DNA of 6,162 nucleotides. Origin: Candidatus Thorarchaeota archaeon (GTDB taxonomy: Archaea; Asgardarchaeota; Thorarchaeia; Thorarchaeales; Thorarchaeaceae). Below, in pieces: positions 6,157 to 6,162 of this stretch. The notes below the pieces were generated by a model. That model was not told the DNA's origin. It was given only the letters and a program-made list of their open reading frames with translations, and did not search any database. A program made the translations under genes and the position numbers. Numbering within the stretch: position 1 is the stretch's first letter; every line of letters starts with the position of its first letter. The DNA is taken from NCBI GenBank assembly GCA_018238825.1, contig JABCSP010000138.1, positions 1-6,162 of the forward strand, given 5' to 3'.

Positions 6157-6162
6157 TTATTC

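Noticed and set aside
6147..6162. ATG followed by hydrophobic codons at the window's end, possibly a next gene
   Set aside because: Only five codons are visible and there is no ribosome-binding site, so it cannot be supported.

Overview
The window looks like chromosomal DNA from an archaeon. TATA-like boxes lie about 40 bases upstream of several starts, and short GAGG/GAGGTG/AAGGTG ribosome-binding sites sit 6 to 8 bases before them. No convincing bacterial -35/-10 pairs are visible. The sensor protein resembles PAS histidine kinases of archaea, and a eukaryote-like PARP zinc finger hints at an Asgard lineage, possibly Thorarchaeota-like. That placement is inference; no rRNA or ribosomal marker is present.

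Layout: (1) 3-299 (+), the 3' end of a hotdog acyl-CoA thioesterase cut by the window edge. (2) 311-997 (-), a 228-residue protein with a PARP-type zinc finger at its C-terminus and an unrecognised N-terminal region. (3) 998-1119, a compact divergent promoter region with a nearly symmetric TATA element. (4) 1120-2229 (+), a zinc-dependent succinylglutamate desuccinylase/aspartoacylase-like (M14) enzyme whose start is probably a TTG rather than the upstream ATG. (5) 2235-3968 (-), a two-PAS sensor with a histidine-kinase-like core that lacks the expected phosphoacceptor histidine and carries a thioredoxin-like CxxC domain at its C-terminus. (6) 3969-4044, a short promoter with a perfect 12-bp palindrome between the TATA-like box and the start. 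(7) 4045-5304 (-), a 12-helix major facilitator transporter. (8) 5305-5430, a divergent spacer. (9) 5431-6156 (+), an unrecognised, mostly helical soluble protein whose last codons run into AT-rich, promoter- or terminator-like DNA.

The genes are densely packed. Two convergent pairs have stops only 5 and 11 bases apart, and no spacer exceeds about 130 bases. I see no metabolic pathway joining them, so this reads as housekeeping and accessory genes placed side by side. No mobile element, CRISPR array, tRNA or rRNA is visible. The two most unusual items are the prokaryotic PARP-type finger and the fusion of a degenerate PAS kinase to thioredoxin.
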